This document shows, piece after piece, positions 16,910 to 25,937 of a stretch of DNA of 64,000 nt. The position numbers and the translations under genes were made by a program. The notes beneath the pieces were generated by a model. It ran no database searches, had not been told where the DNA came from, and was given only the letters and a program-made list of their open reading frames with translations. Within the stretch, counting starts at the first letter, position 1; each line of letters opens with the position of its first letter. Source of the stretch: Crossiella cryophila. GTDB taxonomy: Bacteria > Actinomycetota > Actinomycetes > Mycobacteriales > Pseudonocardiaceae. Location: positions 1,178,001 to 1,242,000 of the forward strand of contig NZ_JACHMH010000001.1 of the NCBI RefSeq assembly GCF_014204915.1. Reading direction: 5' to 3'.

Positions 16910-17212
16910 GTGTTGAGCTTCTCCACAAAGAGCAAGGCGCGTCTGCGCGGCCGGAAGGCCCTGCGAGCCGCGGAGATGCTGGATGAGGTCGTCGACAGCC
17001 AACTTCCGTTGGTGACCGAGCTTTCCGAGACCAGTCGTCGGCGTTCGGCCGACTACCTGTCCGAGCTGGTGATGCTCGCGCAGGACTACCGCCACTACGC
17101 GGCAGGCTGGATCGACCATGAGGAACTCCAGCGCCGGGGCAACGCCGCGGTGGCCAGGCTGGAGCAGCTCAGCCAGGAGCGCCGGGCCGCCGCGCTCACC
17201 GAACAGGAATGA
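16910..17212 (+). CDS. Small protein of unknown function
   Basis: A 100-residue, mostly helical, charged protein (KARLRGRKALRAAEMLDEVV, then LVMLAQDYRHYAAGWIDHEE, then QERRAAALTEQE). The GTG at 16910 has GGGCGGAG ending 5 bases upstream and gives the product VLSFSTKSKARL. The frame extends upstream to a GTG at 16835 but without a ribosome-binding site. No domain recognised; no membrane segment. It follows the phosphotransferase after 208 bp and converges with the CopD gene. Confidence 0.65.
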   Translation: MLSFSTKSKARLRGRKALRAAEMLDEVVDSQLPLVTELSETSRRRSADYLSELVMLAQDYRHYAAGWIDHEELQRRGNAAVARLEQLSQERRAAALTEQE

Positions 17213-17235
17213 CGCCGCGCTGGGGCTGACGCGGC

Positions 17236-18246
17236 TCAGCTGAGCGAGGCCCTGGCCAACGCCGCGGCCAGGCCGATCGCCAGCGCCATCACCAGCAGTT
17301 CCAGCGAGATCCACAGGGTCACCGGGGCCGCCCGGTGGCGAATGATCGCGGGCATCAGCCGGAACCGCAGCCAGCCGCCGAGTCCGGCGAGCACCAGCAG
17401 CGCGGCCGTCTTGGTCAGCACCACCCAGCCATAACCGGTGCCGAACAGGGCGGCCGCCCAGCTGATCCCCGGGCGGCCGGTGAGCTGGACCACGGCGTTG
17501 ACCACGCCGCTGACCGCGACCGCGCCCAGGCACACGGTGCCGACGGCGGCGAACCGCGGCAGGGCCTCGGCCAGCAGGCCGCGATGCGGCACGACCAGGA
17601 AGAACATCGCGCCAAGGCCGCCGACCCAACCGGCCGCGGCCATCACGTGCACGCTCATCGACAGCAGGGCCAGCTCGTGGTTGGCCGCCGCCGCGGAGTG
17701 CCCGGTGAGGGCGAGCGGGATCTGGCCGAGCATGGCCACCAGCACCGGTAGCTCGGCAGGCGGCCGGGGGCCGGTGCGCAGGCCGAGGCCGTGCAGCACG
17801 GTGTAGCCCAGTGCGCAGGCCGCGGCGACCAGCAGGGCCCGGCCCGCACCGACGGTGGCCGCGTAGTCCAGCAGTGCGGCGCCGTCCAGATCGAGTCCGG
17901 CCGGGGCGAGTTCGGCGGCCTGCACCCAGAGCAGCAGCACCGCGGCCAGCGCCCAGACCGCGCCGAGCACCAGGCCGATCCGATGTGCCCTGACCAGCAC
18001 CGGCCGGGTTCGGACGGACCGCCCACCGCGCAGCAGCAGCGGCAGCATGGCCAGTCCGACCGCGGCCACCGCACCAACGTCCACGGCCAGCCGCAACGCG
18101 GGCAGACCCAGCCGGACCACCGCTCCCGGCGCTGGCACCCCTGGCGCCGGGGCGGCCGCGGTGAGCAGGGAACCGATCGTGGTTCCGACTGCCGCGGTCG
18201 CCGCCAGTCCGAGGAGCAGCGGGATGGTGGTCCGGCTGGTGGTCAT
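17236..18246 (-). CDS. copD: CopD-family copper transport membrane protein
   Basis: A 336-residue protein with eight or so membrane helices, matching the CopD/PcoD domain. Helix-borne histidines in the middle (LTGHSAAAANHELALLSMSV, HVMAAAGWVGGLG) are characteristic of the family. CopD works with CopC to move copper across the cytoplasmic membrane. The ATG at 18246 overlaps the copC stop (ATGA). Order here is ycnI, copC, copD, so the three are translated from one message. Bacillus YcnJ is a CopC-CopD fusion, and here the same parts are separate genes. Confidence 0.9.
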   Translation of the reverse strand: MTTSRTTIPLLLGLAATAAVGTTIGSLLTAAAPAPGVPAPGAVVRLGLPALRLAVDVGAVAAVGLAMLPLLLRGGRSVRTRPVLVRAHRIGLVLGAVWALAAVLLLWVQAAELAPAGLDLDGAALLDYAATVGAGRALLVAAACALGYTVLHGLGLRTGPRPPAELPVLVAMLGQIPLALTGHSAAAANHELALLSMSVHVMAAAGWVGGLGAMFFLVVPHRGLLAEALPRFAAVGTVCLGAVAVSGVVNAVVQLTGRPGISWAAALFGTGYGWVVLTKTAALLVLAGLGGWLRFRLMPAIIRHRAAPVTLWISLELLVMALAIGLAAALARASLS

Positions 18247-18782
18247 GCCTTCTTGGCTGGTTTGGCCAGCACCAGGGCTACCGCCACCCCGGCGATGAGC
18301 AGCACGCCCGCGCCGACGATCCACAGCCACACCGGTGTGCCGGTCGAACCCTCGGCCTGGGCGTTGGTGCTGCCCTCGGCCTGCGGGCTCAGTGTTGCCG
18401 TGGTCGGGGTGCCGTTACCGGCCTTGGTCAGGGTGAACGGCACCGCGCCGGTCACCGGGTGCCCGTCAGCGGACAGGATCCGGTAGCCGATGGTGTACTC
18501 CCCGGCCGGACCCAGTGGCAGCAGCGCGGCGGTGACCACCGAACCGGACACCTTGGGTGTGCCGCCCTCCCAGCGGGTGCCGTTCGGGCCGGTCACGGTG
18601 ATCGTGTTGAAGCCGTCCTGCACCTCCTGGTCGAACTTCAGCATCACCTCCGCCGGACCGGCCTCCACCTGGGACTTGGCCTTGGGGTTGCTGTCGGAGA
18701 GCACGTTGTGCGCGAACGCGGGGGCCGCCGAACCGAGCAGGGCGGCCCCGGCGATCACCAGGGTGGCGAGCAGGCGCCTCAT
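18243..18782 (-). CDS. copC: CopC-domain copper-binding exported protein
   Basis: A 179-residue exported protein. The signal peptide ends at AFA-H25, giving a mature N-terminal His, which in CopC proteins binds Cu(II). Further ligands fit the motif ADGHPVTG. The Ig-like CopC domain covers about residues 25-118. A Ser/Thr/Ala linker and a C-terminal membrane helix (VWLWIVGAGVLLIAGVAVAL) with a Lys-rich tail follow, so the protein is anchored outside the membrane. It overlaps both neighbours by 4 bp. Confidence 0.93.
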   Translation of the reverse strand: MRRLLATLVIAGAALLGSAAPAFAHNVLSDSNPKAKSQVEAGPAEVMLKFDQEVQDGFNTITVTGPNGTRWEGGTPKVSGSVVTAALLPLGPAGEYTIGYRILSADGHPVTGAVPFTLTKAGNGTPTTATLSPQAEGSTNAQAEGSTGTPVWLWIVGAGVLLIAGVAVALVLAKPAKKA

Positions 18783-19501
18783 GCGGCCGACCGCCTGCCC
18801 CGCAGGATCGCGCCCACGCCGAAGCCGAGGCCGAGCGCGCCAACGGCCAGGCCGGCGCCGCCGAGCCAGCGGGCCGCGGTGTCGGTGCCGGCAGCGGCGG
18901 CCGTGTCCTTGTGCCCGTCGCTCTTGGCCGCGGCACTGGCCGTGGCGGCACCGCCGTGGCCGTGCCCGTCACCGGCGGCGGCGGTCAGCTTCAGCACCGG
19001 CGCCGGGTGTTCCGGCTCCTGGCCGTTGGCCGCGGGCGGGGCGTCCCACTTCACGACCTTGCCGTCGTCGTAGGTCTGGATGGCGGGCAGCACCAGCGAC
19101 TCGGTGTTGGTGGGCAGCTTGCCGAGGGAGACCTCGAACTCGGCGAACTCGTCCGGGTTGATCCGCACGCCCGCGTCCGCCTGCCAGGTGATGGTGCTGA
19201 CCACGTCCTTGTCGCCGTTCTTGACCTTGGTCACCGAGGCCTTCCAGCCGGGCACGGCCTTGGTGCGCACCGAGCTGAGCGGGAAGTCCTTCGGCAGGTT
19301 GACCTCGATCTTCACCGTGCCCGCGGTCGCGGACTCGTTGGGCACCCGGAAGGCGACCTTGGTGTAGCTGCCCTTGGCCGCCTCGCCGGGCTGGACGGTG
19401 ACGTGGGCCGCGGCCAGACCCGCGGTGACCAGGGCCGCGGCCGAGGTCAGGGTCACGATGGCGCCTGCGCGCTGCAGGGCGCGGTGTCGGGAAGTCGACA
19501 T
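18779..19501 (-). CDS. ycnI: YcnI-type copper-binding membrane-anchored protein (DUF1775)
   Basis: A 240-residue exported protein. The signal peptide is cleaved before H33 (GLAAA-HVTVQPGEA), giving the N-terminal His used in the monohistidine copper brace known from Bacillus YcnI; a Glu and a Trp (TITWQAD) are available as partners. The YcnI domain runs to about residue 165. A His/Gly/Ala linker (DGHGHGG, KSDGHKD) and a C-terminal helix with Arg-rich end (LRGRRSAA) anchor it. An ATG at 19501 with AGGAG very close upstream is preferred over a GTG six codons earlier. Confidence 0.92.
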   Translation of the reverse strand: MSTSRHRALQRAGAIVTLTSAAALVTAGLAAAHVTVQPGEAAKGSYTKVAFRVPNESATAGTVKIEVNLPKDFPLSSVRTKAVPGWKASVTKVKNGDKDVVSTITWQADAGVRINPDEFAEFEVSLGKLPTNTESLVLPAIQTYDDGKVVKWDAPPAANGQEPEHPAPVLKLTAAAGDGHGHGGAATASAAAKSDGHKDTAAAAGTDTAARWLGGAGLAVGALGLGFGVGAILRGRRSAA

Positions 19502-19543
19502 ATCTCCTGATTTCTGCACTGCTGTGGGGAAGGGTGGGCTGCC

Positions 19544-20083
19544 TTAACCAGAGAACGCGGGCGGCCCGCGCCGGGTTCGGAGGCGGCTCAACAGCAGTTC
19601 GAGCAGGAGTGGGGCCGGCCCGCCGAGGATGGCGAGCCGGGGGGAGGTGCGTACGGGCAGCGGGACGGGTCGGCGGCGCGCCACCACACCGAGGGCGGCG
19701 AACAGCGCGAACAACGCGGACTCGGCGTTGACCAGCAGGAACGCCGTGCCGAGCGCGGCCAGGACGTGTGCGAGGGTCATCAGTGCCGGATCGGCGAGGC
19801 CGGATCCGGCGTGGCCGTGTTCGGTGAGGTCGAAGAGCACGTGCTGCACGCACTGGGCCAGACCGAGGACGAGCAGGATACCGGGCAATCCGCGGCGGCG
19901 ACCGGCCAGCGCGGTGCCCGCGGCGGCCACGATCAGGGTGAGCAACACGGTCAGCACCCCGTCGTCGACCTGCCCGCCTGCCAGGCCGTGCGCGGCTCCA
20001 CTGAGCGCGGAACTGCAGATCGCGAGCACACTACCCCTGAGTACGCGGACTGCTCCGCGTACCGGGTCCAGGGTTGTGCGCAC
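19544..20083 (-). CDS. Membrane protein of unknown function in the copper operon
   Basis: A 179-residue hydrophobic protein with about four to five helices. Histidines occur at helix edges (ALSGAAHGLAGG, CVQHVLFDLTEHGHAG, LAHVLAALG), and the C-terminal Arg/Pro-rich tail is cytoplasmic by charge. I do not recognise a named family. It is the first gene before ycnI (42 bp gap) on the same strand, so a part in copper handling is inferred from context. A GTG at 20029 with AGGGG just upstream is an alternative start. I kept 20083 because the extra residues give a positively charged N-terminus before the first helix. Confidence 0.72.
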   Translation of the reverse strand: MRTTLDPVRGAVRVLRGSVLAICSSALSGAAHGLAGGQVDDGVLTVLLTLIVAAAGTALAGRRRGLPGILLVLGLAQCVQHVLFDLTEHGHAGSGLADPALMTLAHVLAALGTAFLLVNAESALFALFAALGVVARRRPVPLPVRTSPRLAILGGPAPLLLELLLSRLRTRRGPPAFSG

Positions 20084-20235
20084 CAGGAGAGCGTACGGCG
20101 CGGCGCAATGTCACCACTTCGCTACAGAACGCGCTTCATGTTTACCGCGTTACTCCGAACGGGTAACGGTGAGAGGCAGGAAGCGGTAGCCGTTCCCGTT
20201 CGTGAAGGAGGAGGCGCTCTCGGGCGCCGAACACC

Positions 20236-21978
20236 GTGACGACTGACGACCACCTCACCTCGGGCCCCGCTGCTACTGGTGGTACCCCGGGCAGCCCTGA
20301 TCAATCCACCCAACTACCCGGCAAGCCACTCGCCGAACGCCCGGCCCGGCTCGATCCGGTGGTCTTCGGCGTGGCCGCGGTCATCGCGCTGGGCTTCATC
20401 GGCTGGGGCGTTGCCGACAGCCAGGGCCTGGGCAGCGCGGCCAAGGCGGCGCTGAACTGGCTCATCACCAACGCGGGCTGGGCCTTCGTGCTGGCCGCCT
20501 CCGGTTTCGTGGTGTTCGCGCTGTGGCTGGCGGTCAGCCGCTACGGCAAGATCCCGCTCGGCCAGGACGGTGAGGAACCGGAGTTCCGGACCTCCTCCTG
20601 GGTGGCCATGATGTTCAGCGCGGGCATGGGCATCGGCCTGATGTTCTACGGGGTCAGCGAGCCGCTGGCGCACTTCGTCAAGCCGCCGCCGGGCACGGTC
20701 GCCCCGGCCACCGACGAGGCCCTCGAGACCGCGATGTCCACCACGCTGTTCCACTGGACCGTGCACCCGTGGGCGATCTACGCGGTGGTCGGCCTGGCCA
20801 TCGCCTACGGCAGCTTCCGCCGCGGCAGGCGTCAGCTGATCAGCGCGGTGTTCGCCCCGCTGTTCGGCCGCCGCCAGGCCGAGGGCCCGCTGGGCAAGAC
20901 CATCGACATCCTGGCCATCTTCGCCACCCTGTTCGGCTCGGCCACCTCACTCGGCCTCGGCGCGCTGCAGATCGGGCGCGGGCTGCACGAGGTGGGCTGG
21001 CTGGACCAGGCCACCACCACCCTGCTGGTGGTGATCATCGTGGTGCTGACCATCGCGTTCATCGCCTCGGCCGTCTCCGGCGTCGCCAAGGGCATCCAGT
21101 GGCTGTCCAACATCAACATGGTGCTGGCAGGCGTGCTGGCGTTGTTCCTGTTCGTGGTCGGCCCGACGGTGCTGATCCTCAACCTGGTGCCCACCTCGAT
21201 CGGCCACTACTTCGCCGATCTGGCCGAGATGTCCGCGCGCACCGCCGCGACCGGCGGCGACGCGATGAACACCTGGCTGAGCGGGTGGACGATCTTCTAC
21301 TGGGCCTGGTGGATCTCCTGGACGCCGTTCGTGGGCATGTTCGTGGCCCGGATCAGCCGCGGCCGCACCATCCGGCAGTTCATCTCCGGCGTGATCCTGG
21401 TGCCCAGCCTGGTCAGCCTGGTCTGGTTCTCCGTGCTCGGCGGCACCGCGCTCAACCTGCAGCGCAACGGGGTCGACCTGGCGGGCGCGGCCGGGCAGGA
21501 GGCCCAGCTCTTCGGCGTGCTCAAACAGTTCCCGCTGGCCGGAGTGGCCAGTGTGATCGTGATGCTGCTGGTGGCGATCTTCTTCGTCTCCGGCGCGGAC
21601 GCGGCCTCGATCGTGATGGGCACGCTGTCCCAGCGCGGCTCGCTCGCGCCGAAGAAGAGCGTGGTGATCTTCTGGGGTGCGCTGACCGGCGCGGTGGCCG
21701 CGGTGATGCTCACCGTCGGCGGGCAGAACGCGCTCAGCGGGCTGCAACAACTCACCATCATCGCCGCGGTGCCCTTCACCGTGGTCATGGTGCTGATGTG
21801 CGTCTCGCTGGCCAAGGACCTGCGGCAGGACCCGATGATCCGGCGGGAGAACAAGGGCGTCGAGGTGGTCGAGGCCGCGGTGATCAGCGGCACCGAGCAG
21901 TACGGCCACGACTTCCAGCTGGAGGTCAGCGCGGGCAACGGCAACGGCGATGACACCCCGGTGAGCGGCAAGCCGTGA
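20236..21978 (+). CDS. BCCT-family choline/betaine/carnitine transporter
   Basis: A 580-residue, 12-helix secondary carrier for trimethylammonium osmolytes. Family landmarks are MFSAGMGIGLMFYGVSEPL in the first third and the Trp-rich substrate segment WAWWISWTPFVGMFVARISRG. The N-terminal 35 residues and the last 45 (acidic, EVVEAAVISGTEQYGHDF) are cytoplasmic. It is the first gene of a five-gene uptake operon. Its stop overlaps the next permease start by 4 bp. The ribosome-binding site AAGGAGGAGG ends 22 bases before the GTG, an unusual spacing with a small hairpin between. Confidence 0.95.
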   Translation: MTTDDHLTSGPAATGGTPGSPDQSTQLPGKPLAERPARLDPVVFGVAAVIALGFIGWGVADSQGLGSAAKAALNWLITNAGWAFVLAASGFVVFALWLAVSRYGKIPLGQDGEEPEFRTSSWVAMMFSAGMGIGLMFYGVSEPLAHFVKPPPGTVAPATDEALETAMSTTLFHWTVHPWAIYAVVGLAIAYGSFRRGRRQLISAVFAPLFGRRQAEGPLGKTIDILAIFATLFGSATSLGLGALQIGRGLHEVGWLDQATTTLLVVIIVVLTIAFIASAVSGVAKGIQWLSNINMVLAGVLALFLFVVGPTVLILNLVPTSIGHYFADLAEMSARTAATGGDAMNTWLSGWTIFYWAWWISWTPFVGMFVARISRGRTIRQFISGVILVPSLVSLVWFSVLGGTALNLQRNGVDLAGAAGQEAQLFGVLKQFPLAGVASVIVMLLVAIFFVSGADAASIVMGTLSQRGSLAPKKSVVIFWGALTGAVAAVMLTVGGQNALSGLQQLTIIAAVPFTVVMVLMCVSLAKDLRQDPMIRRENKGVEVVEAAVISGTEQYGHDFQLEVSAGNGNGDDTPVSGKP

Positions 21979-22622
21979 ACTTCTGGGAGTTCGTCACCAC
22001 CCGCTGGGAGTCGCTGCTGCTGGACTCCTCGCTGCACGCGAGCGTGGTGGTGCAGTGCACGCTGATCGCCACCGCGCTCGGCGTGCTGCTCGGGGTGGCG
22101 GTGTATCGCAGCCGGCTGGGCTCGACCATCGCCACCGCGCTGACCAGCGCGATCCTCACCATCCCGTCCTTCGCGCTGCTCGGGTTGCTGATCCCGGTGC
22201 TCGGCCTTGGCGTGGCGCCGACGGTGACCGCGCTGGTGCTGTACGCGCTGCTGCCGATCGTGCGCAACACCATCGTCGGCATGTCCGGGGTGGACCCGGC
22301 GGTGGTGGACGCGGCCCGCGGCATCGGGATGGCCCGGTGGCGGGTGCTCACCCTGGTCGAGCTGCGGCTGGCCTGGCCGACCATCCTCACCGGCATGCGG
22401 GTCAGCGCCCAGCTGCTGATGGGCATCGCCGCGATCGCCGCCTACGCCAAGGGCCCCGGCCTTGGCAACCTCATCTTCAGCGGGCTGACCAGGGTGGGCA
22501 GCGCGAACGCGATCAACTCGGCGCTGGCCGGGACGCTGGGCGTCATCGTGCTGGCGCTGCTGCTCGACGGCGTTTTCCTGATCATCGGCCGGCTGACCAC
22601 CTCCAGGGGGATCCGTGTCTGA
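21975..22622 (+). CDS. OpuC/ProW-type osmoprotectant ABC transporter permease
   Basis: A 215-residue membrane subunit with about six helices. The ABC-permease coupling loop reads VDPAVVDAARGIGMARWRVL, the EAA-type motif, and GLGNLIFSGLTRVG is typical of glycine-betaine/choline permeases. It pairs with the second permease encoded at 23763. It starts at a GTG overlapping the BCCT stop and overlaps the ATPase gene by 8 bp. Confidence 0.94.
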   Translation: MNFWEFVTTRWESLLLDSSLHASVVVQCTLIATALGVLLGVAVYRSRLGSTIATALTSAILTIPSFALLGLLIPVLGLGVAPTVTALVLYALLPIVRNTIVGMSGVDPAVVDAARGIGMARWRVLTLVELRLAWPTILTGMRVSAQLLMGIAAIAAYAKGPGLGNLIFSGLTRVGSANAINSALAGTLGVIVLALLLDGVFLIIGRLTTSRGIRV

Positions 22623-23766
22623 GCACAGCAAGGTCAGCGGCGTCGAGATCGAGCTGACCGAGGTCACCAAGCGCTATTCCGGGCAGAAGACACCGGCGGT
22701 GGAGTCGGTGTCGATGACCATCCCGGCCGGGGAGACGGTGGTCTTCGTCGGACCATCCGGGTGCGGCAAGACCACCACCATGAAGATGATCAACCGGCTG
22801 ATCGAGCCGAGCAGCGGGCGGATCACCATCGGCGGGCAGGACGCGCTCGGGCTGGACCCGGACGAGCTGCGGCGGCGGATCGGCTACACCATCCAGCAGG
22901 CCGGGCTGTTCCCGCACCTGACCGTGGCGCAGAACGTCGGCATGGTGCCTGGCCTGCTGAAATGGGAGAAGAAACGGATCGCGGACCGGGTCGAGGAAAT
23001 GCTCGACCTGGTCGGGATGGACCCGGGTGAGTTCGCCGGACGCTACCCGCGGCAGCTCTCCGGCGGCCAGCAGCAGCGGGTCGGCGTGGCCAGGGCACTG
23101 GCCGCGGATCCGCCGGTGCTGCTGATGGACGAGCCCTTCGGCGCGGTGGACCCGATCACCAGGGGAAACCTGCAGGACGAGCTGCTGCGGCTGCAGGCTG
23201 AGCTGGGCAAGACGATCGTGTTCGTCACGCACGACTTCGACGAGGCGGTCAAGCTCGGCCACCGGATCGCGGTGCTGGGCGAGCGGTCCCGGATCCTGCA
23301 GTACGACACCCCGGAGGCCATTCTGGCCAACCCGGCCGATGACACCGTGGCCGGTTTCGTCGGCGCGGGCGCCTCGCTCAAACAGCTCACCCTGCGCCGG
23401 GTGCGCGAGGTCGAGCTGTCCGAGGTGCCCACCGCCGGCAGCGGTGACTCACCGTCCGAGCTGGCCGAACGGCTCGGCAGACGACGTGGCGCGGTCGGCC
23501 TGGTGCTGGACGCCCGGCGCCGTCCACTGCGCTGGGTGACCCCACCGGACCTGACCACCGGGTTCGCCCTGGACCGGGCCGGGCGCGCGGTGGAGGACAC
23601 GGTGGCGATGGCCTCCACCCTGCACGACGCGCTGGAGGCGGTGCTCACCGACGACGACGGGCTGGCCGTGGTGACCGGCTCCCGCGGCGAGTACATCGGC
23701 GTGGTCACCATGGACACGCTGATGGCCGCGGTGCGCGCGATGCGCGATGAGCTGGAGACGGCATGA
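22615..23766 (+). CDS. Osmoprotectant ABC transporter ATP-binding protein (OpuCA-like, CBS-containing)
   Basis: A 383-residue ATPase. Walker A is GPSGCGKTT, the signature is LSGGQQQRVGVARAL, Walker B is VLLMDEPFG, and the switch His is in FVTHDFDEA. The QQAGLFPHLTVAQNV Q-loop is of the glycine-betaine subfamily. The last 110 residues hold a degenerate CBS-type region (DGLAVVTGSRGEYIGVVTMD), which in OpuC-type ATPases senses ionic strength or c-di-AMP. It energises both permeases of this operon. Confidence 0.96.
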   Translation: MSEHSKVSGVEIELTEVTKRYSGQKTPAVESVSMTIPAGETVVFVGPSGCGKTTTMKMINRLIEPSSGRITIGGQDALGLDPDELRRRIGYTIQQAGLFPHLTVAQNVGMVPGLLKWEKKRIADRVEEMLDLVGMDPGEFAGRYPRQLSGGQQQRVGVARALAADPPVLLMDEPFGAVDPITRGNLQDELLRLQAELGKTIVFVTHDFDEAVKLGHRIAVLGERSRILQYDTPEAILANPADDTVAGFVGAGASLKQLTLRRVREVELSEVPTAGSGDSPSELAERLGRRRGAVGLVLDARRRPLRWVTPPDLTTGFALDRAGRAVEDTVAMASTLHDALEAVLTDDDGLAVVTGSRGEYIGVVTMDTLMAAVRAMRDELETA

Positions 23767-24509
23767 GTTCGCCGGTCCGCCAGGCCGGGCGGTTGCAGCT
23801 GTTCGCCGAACCCATCGCGGTGCTGCTGATCGTGACCGCGGTGCTGGTCTGGGCCTTCACCGGTGAGCTGGACTCGATCGAGCAGCGCAACATCACCTTC
23901 GCCAACATCCTCACCCTGACCTGGGAGCACCTCCAGCTCACCGCGGCCATCTCGGTGATCGTGCTGCTGGCAGGCGTGCCGCTGGGCGTGCTGGTCAGCC
24001 GCCGCTGGGCCCGGCACATCGCCCCGCTGGTACTGGGCCTGGCCACCATCGGCCAGGCCGCCCCCGCGGTCGGCGTGCTGGTGCTGTTCTTCCTGCTCAC
24101 CGGCCAGACCGGGTTCTGGATCGCGGTGCTGCCGATGGCGCTCTACGCGCTGCTGCCGGTGCTGCGCAACACCCTGGTCGGCCTGCAACAGGTGGACCGC
24201 ACCCTGGTGGAGGCCGGTCGCGGCATCGGCATGTCCGCCTTCACCGTGCTCCGCCGGATCGAGTTCCCGCTGGCCATCCCGCACGTGCTGGCCGGCATGC
24301 GCACCGCACTGGTGCTCGCGGTTGGCGTGGCCACGCTGGCCATGTTCGTCAACGGCGGCGGCCTCGGCTCGATGATCGACACCGGCTACAAGCTGCGCCG
24401 CACCTCGATCCTGGTGGTCGGCGCGGTGCTGGCGGCGGCATTGGCCCTGCTGGTGGACTGGCTGGGCGGCCTGGCCGAACGGCGACTCGGCCCGAAGGGA
24501 CTGCGATGA
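23763..24509 (+). CDS. Second osmoprotectant ABC transporter permease
   Basis: A 248-residue membrane subunit paralogous to the one at 21975. The coupling loop is VDRTLVEAGRGIGMSAFTVL, and NGGGLGSMIDTGYKL corresponds to the GLGNLI segment of the first permease. The start ATG overlaps the ATPase stop. Two different permeases flanking one ATPase is the OpuC/OpuB arrangement rather than ProU, which has one. Confidence 0.94.
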   Translation: MSSPVRQAGRLQLFAEPIAVLLIVTAVLVWAFTGELDSIEQRNITFANILTLTWEHLQLTAAISVIVLLAGVPLGVLVSRRWARHIAPLVLGLATIGQAAPAVGVLVLFFLLTGQTGFWIAVLPMALYALLPVLRNTLVGLQQVDRTLVEAGRGIGMSAFTVLRRIEFPLAIPHVLAGMRTALVLAVGVATLAMFVNGGGLGSMIDTGYKLRRTSILVVGAVLAAALALLVDWLGGLAERRLGPKGLR

Positions 24510-25483
24510 GAAATCGTCCACTGTGGACAGTCGCCCTGTTGATGACCGGCAGCCTGCTCGCGGGTTGCGGGCTTTCCGCGGGCGGGGCGCCACCGCTTCA
24601 CGTGAAACCGGGATCGATTCAGCCGGTGCCCGAGCTGGCCGGGGTCGAGCTGACCGTGGGGTCCAAGGACTTCAGTGAGCAGCTGGTTCTCGCCTACCTG
24701 GCCGAGTTCGCGCTGAGCGCGGCCGGGGCCAAGGTGCGGGATCTGTCCAACATCGCCGGGTCCAACAGCGGCCGGGACGCGCTGGTGACCGGGCAGGTCG
24801 ACCTGATGTGGGAGTACACCGGCACCGGGTGGATCAGCTACCTCGGCAAGGAGGATCCGATCCCGGACGACGCCGCGCAGTTCGAGGCGGTGCGCAAGGA
24901 GGACCTGGCGCGCAACGGGATCGTGTGGAGCCTGATGGCGCCGCTGAACAACACCTACGCGTTCGCGATGAGTCGCAAGAACGCCGAGCGGCTGGGCATC
25001 CGGACCATGTCCGAGCTGGCCAAACTGGTCAAGGAGCAGCCGCAGGAGGGCACCTTCTGCCTGGAGAGCGAGTTCGCCAGCCGCAACGACGGGATGCCGG
25101 GGGTGCAGAAGACCTACGGGTTCGAGCCCGCCCCTGGCAACGTCAAGCTGCTCGGCATCGGGCCGATCTACCAGGCCGTGGCCAACGGCGGGACCTGCAA
25201 CTTCGGCGAGATCTTCACCACCGACGGGCGGGTGCTGGCCCTCGATCTGGTGGTGCTGGCCGATGACCGGAACTTCTTCCCGCGCTACAACGCCTCGGTC
25301 ACCCTGCGCAAGGAGACCGCCGCCGCGCATCCGCAGATCACCGAGGTGCTGCGGCCGGTGGCGGCCAAGCTGACCAACGAGGTGGTGCTCAAGCTCAACG
25401 CCGAGGTCGACGTGGACGGCAAGGACCCGGCCGAGGTGGCCAGGGACTGGCTGGTGCGCGAGGGCTTCGTGCGGCTGCCCTGA
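24506..25483 (+). CDS. Osmoprotectant-binding lipoprotein
   Basis: A 325-residue solute-binding protein of the OpuAC/ProX class. The lipobox LLAGC places the lipidated cysteine at C21. The mature domain opens ELTVGSKDFSEQLVLAYLAE, the standard start of OpuC-type binding proteins. DLMWEYTGTGWISYLG and NNTYAFAMSRKNAERLG provide aromatic residues for caging quaternary amines. The product of this gene is the external receptor for the two permeases and the ATPase encoded upstream; the start overlaps the preceding stop by 4 bp and it ends the operon. Confidence 0.95.
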   Translation: MRNRPLWTVALLMTGSLLAGCGLSAGGAPPLHVKPGSIQPVPELAGVELTVGSKDFSEQLVLAYLAEFALSAAGAKVRDLSNIAGSNSGRDALVTGQVDLMWEYTGTGWISYLGKEDPIPDDAAQFEAVRKEDLARNGIVWSLMAPLNNTYAFAMSRKNAERLGIRTMSELAKLVKEQPQEGTFCLESEFASRNDGMPGVQKTYGFEPAPGNVKLLGIGPIYQAVANGGTCNFGEIFTTDGRVLALDLVVLADDRNFFPRYNASVTLRKETAAAHPQITEVLRPVAAKLTNEVVLKLNAEVDVDGKDPAEVARDWLVREGFVRLP

Positions 25484-25592
25484 GTAGTACTACGGAAGCT
25501 GACATCAGGGTCGACTCGGGGGTTTGCCCCATGGTGACTGTCGGTACCCCAGTCCAGGATGGTCACTGACGATCTTTCCGGGAGGGGATGTC

Positions 25593-25937
25593 ATGCGGGG
25601 ACTGGATTCGGTTCGGTACGTGCTGCTCGGTCACACCCTGGTGGCCTGGCTGACGGCCGGGGTGCTGTGGGCGGGGAGCGCGTTCGAGTTCCCGTTCGCC
25701 ATGGCCACGGTGATGACCGGCGCGGTCGGACTGGTGCTGGCCCTGCTGCTGCCCGGCTACTCCCAGCAGCTGCGCACCAGTGGGCTGTGGTTCACCGCGA
25801 TCCTCATCCCGCTGAACCTGGCGCTGTCCGCGCTCTCGGTGTCCGCGCTGGCCGGGGCGGTGCTCGCGGCGGTCGCCTTCACCCTGCTGCTGCGGCCGTT
25901 CCAGCTGCCGTTCCGGTACCGGCAGACCACCGCCTGA
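25593..25937 (+). CDS. Small four-helix membrane protein, unknown function
   Basis: A 114-residue membrane protein with about four helices (VLLGHTLVAWLTAGVLWAG, MATVMTGAVGLVLALLLPGY, WFTAILIPLNLALSALSV, AGAVLAAVAFTLLLRPF). The ATG at 25593 has GGAGGGG 5 bases upstream and gives MRGLDSVRYV; the frame is open to 25524 without such a signal. No family recognised. It ends exactly where the opposing DUF6474 gene ends. Confidence 0.7.
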   Translation: MRGLDSVRYVLLGHTLVAWLTAGVLWAGSAFEFPFAMATVMTGAVGLVLALLLPGYSQQLRTSGLWFTAILIPLNLALSALSVSALAGAVLAAVAFTLLLRPFQLPFRYRQTTA

